Assembly: GCA_964035015.1 (NCBI GenBank)
Contig: OZ035999.1
Span: 1,566,627 to 1,630,626, forward strand
DNA: 64,000 nucleotides
Source: Corallium rubrum
Lineage: Eukaryota > Cnidaria > Anthozoa > Scleralcyonacea > Coralliidae
Direction: 5' to 3'
The translations under genes and the position numbers were made by a program. Below are positions 62,560 to 64,000 of this stretch, in pieces. The stretch's first letter is position 1, and the number at the start of each line of letters is the position of its first letter. The notes beneath the pieces were generated by a model. It saw only the letters and a list, made by a program, of their open reading frames with translations. It made no database searches and had not been told where the DNA came from.

Positions 62560-64000
62560 AGATAGAAATCTTTCAAAAGTTAAAAAAAATGCCCAAAATA
62601 AGTAAAGGCTAACCCCTTAACATTTTGAACGATTTTGGCCATTTCTTCTTCCAACTGTTGCAATAAGGCTAAATTATGAATATTTTGCAAAAAGAAAACT
62701 TTCTTTCTGCTATAAGATGCCAAAAAAGGCTTTATTTAAGCTAAATTAACATTTTTGACCATGTGGTCAAAGGTTAAAAAAATGACAACCAGGCACAAAG
62801 TAGGGCCAGCCCCTTAACATTTTGTACGATTTTGGCCATTTTTTCAACTTTTGAAATCAGGTTCAATTATGAATGTTTAGCACAAATAAAACATTGTTGC
62901 TATTCAAGCCAAAAAAGGCTTTATTTGAGTTAAATTGGCATTTTTTGAACATATTACAAAGGTTTAACAACATGGCGATAATCGGGCAAAGAGTAAAGGC
63001 CGAACTTAGCCACTTTTTAAACTTTTGAAATACAGCAAAAATATTAAGATTTGGCACAAATAAAACCTTCTTGTCTCTATACAAGCCAAAAAAAGCCTTA
63101 TTTGAGCAAAATTATCATTCTTTGATCATATTTTAAAGGTTAAAAAAATGGCAAAAATCGGGCAGAAAGTAAAGGCTAACCCCTTAAAATTTGACCGATT
63201 TTGGACACTTTGTCAACTTTTGAAATACGGCTAAAATATAACGATATGGCACAAATAAAACCTTGTTGCTGTAGAAGCCAAAAAAGGCTTTATTTGAGCT
63301 AAATTATCATTTTTCAAAGGTTAAAAAATGGCAGAAATCGGGCAAAACGTAAAGGCTAACCCCTTAACATTTTGACAGATTTTGGGCATTTCTTCTAACT
63401 TTTGCAATAAGGCTAAATTATAAATATTTGCCAAAAATAAAACTTTCTTCCTGCTATAGGTGCCACAAAAAGGCTTTATTTGAGAAAAATTATCACTTTT
63501 TGACCATATTTCAAAGGTTAAAAAAATGGCAAAAATAAGTAAAGGCTAACCCTTAACATTTTGACTGATTTTGGCAATTTTTTCAACTTTTGAAATAAGG
63601 CTAAAATAGGAATATATGTTAAAAATAAAACTTAAAACTGGCAAAAAGTAAAGGCTAACCCCTTAATTTTGACCGATTTTGGCTAATGTTTAAACTTTTG
63701 AAATAAGACTAAAATATGAATATTTGGCACAAATAAAACCTTTTTCTATAGAGCAAAATTATCATTTTTCCACATTTTAAAGGTTAAAAAAATGGCCAAA
63801 ATCGAACAAAATGTAAAGGCTAACCCCTTAACATTTTCACCGATTTTGGCCACTTTTTAAATTCTGAAATACGGATAAAATATGAATATTTGGCACAAGT
63901 AAAACCCTCTTTTTCTACAGAAGCCAAAAAGGGCTTATTTGAAATAAAATATTATTTTTTGACCATATTTCAAAGGTTAAAAAAAATAGCAAAAATCGGT
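62560..64000. repeat. Satellite array, units of about 165-198 bp, continues past window
   Basis: The word aaaggctaacccc or a variant falls near 62604, 62802, 62995, 63171, 63351, 63541, 63650 and 63815. Each unit has ccgattttggccactttttc, aaataaaacctt, gccaaaaaaggctttatttg and caaaggttaaaaaaatggc. One unit (63541-63650) is shortened to about 109 bp. Confidence 0.93.

Overview
The window is animal nuclear DNA, AT-rich, with short exons in long introns full of transposon debris and microsatellites. Several repeat families look like ones I associate with anthozoan cnidarians (corals, sea anemones): palindromic elements with a motif like GACGAAGGGC / CGAAACGT, a dispersed CGTCTGGCGTTAGA motif, and a 5S-rRNA-headed SINE. 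The assignment to Anthozoa is inference from repeat style and gene structure, not a database result.

Layout. (1) 1163-30434, plus strand: the nucleolar DEAD-box RNA helicase DDX27 (yeast Drs1 orthologue). I could join 17 coding exons in frame, from an acidic N-terminal exon through all helicase motifs to a Lys-rich C-terminus and stop. The first exon(s) lie left of the window. Its introns carry at least six MITE families, three 5S-SINEs, several tRNA-derived SINEs, a LINE fragment, a decayed transposon of about 1.9 kb with a CXC-type cysteine tail, and very long microsatellites. (2) 30435-46900: intergenic, with a CTA-type and (ATGACT)n array, C-rich stretches, a 20-bp minisatellite, a LINE remnant, MITEs, an 18-bp G-rich minisatellite, SINEs and a divergent tandem repeat of about 200 bp. 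(3) 46927-53611, minus strand: an Iroquois-class TALE homeobox gene (Irx). Exons 1-5 join in phase; a sixth, distal exon is a candidate. (4) 53612-58600: region upstream of Irx, notably poor in repeats, so the best place in the window to look for cis-regulatory DNA. (5) 58600-64000: two MITEs, (GCTT)n and (CTTC)n arrays, a degenerate array that switches strand near 61.3 kb, and a satellite with units of about 165-198 bp that runs off the right edge.

The two host genes converge (DDX27 plus, Irx minus) with about 16.5 kb between them. They have unrelated roles: ribosome biogenesis and developmental patterning. I found no operon, CRISPR array, phage or defence system, and no retroviral or LTR fossil. 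The most unusual signals are: the same element terminus 12 and 13 nt inside the 5' splice sites of two DDX27 introns; a perfect palindrome of 65 bp; several unrelated MITE families all flanked by TTA/TAA duplications; and a MITE inserted inside a tandem-repeat unit with a 9-bp duplication.
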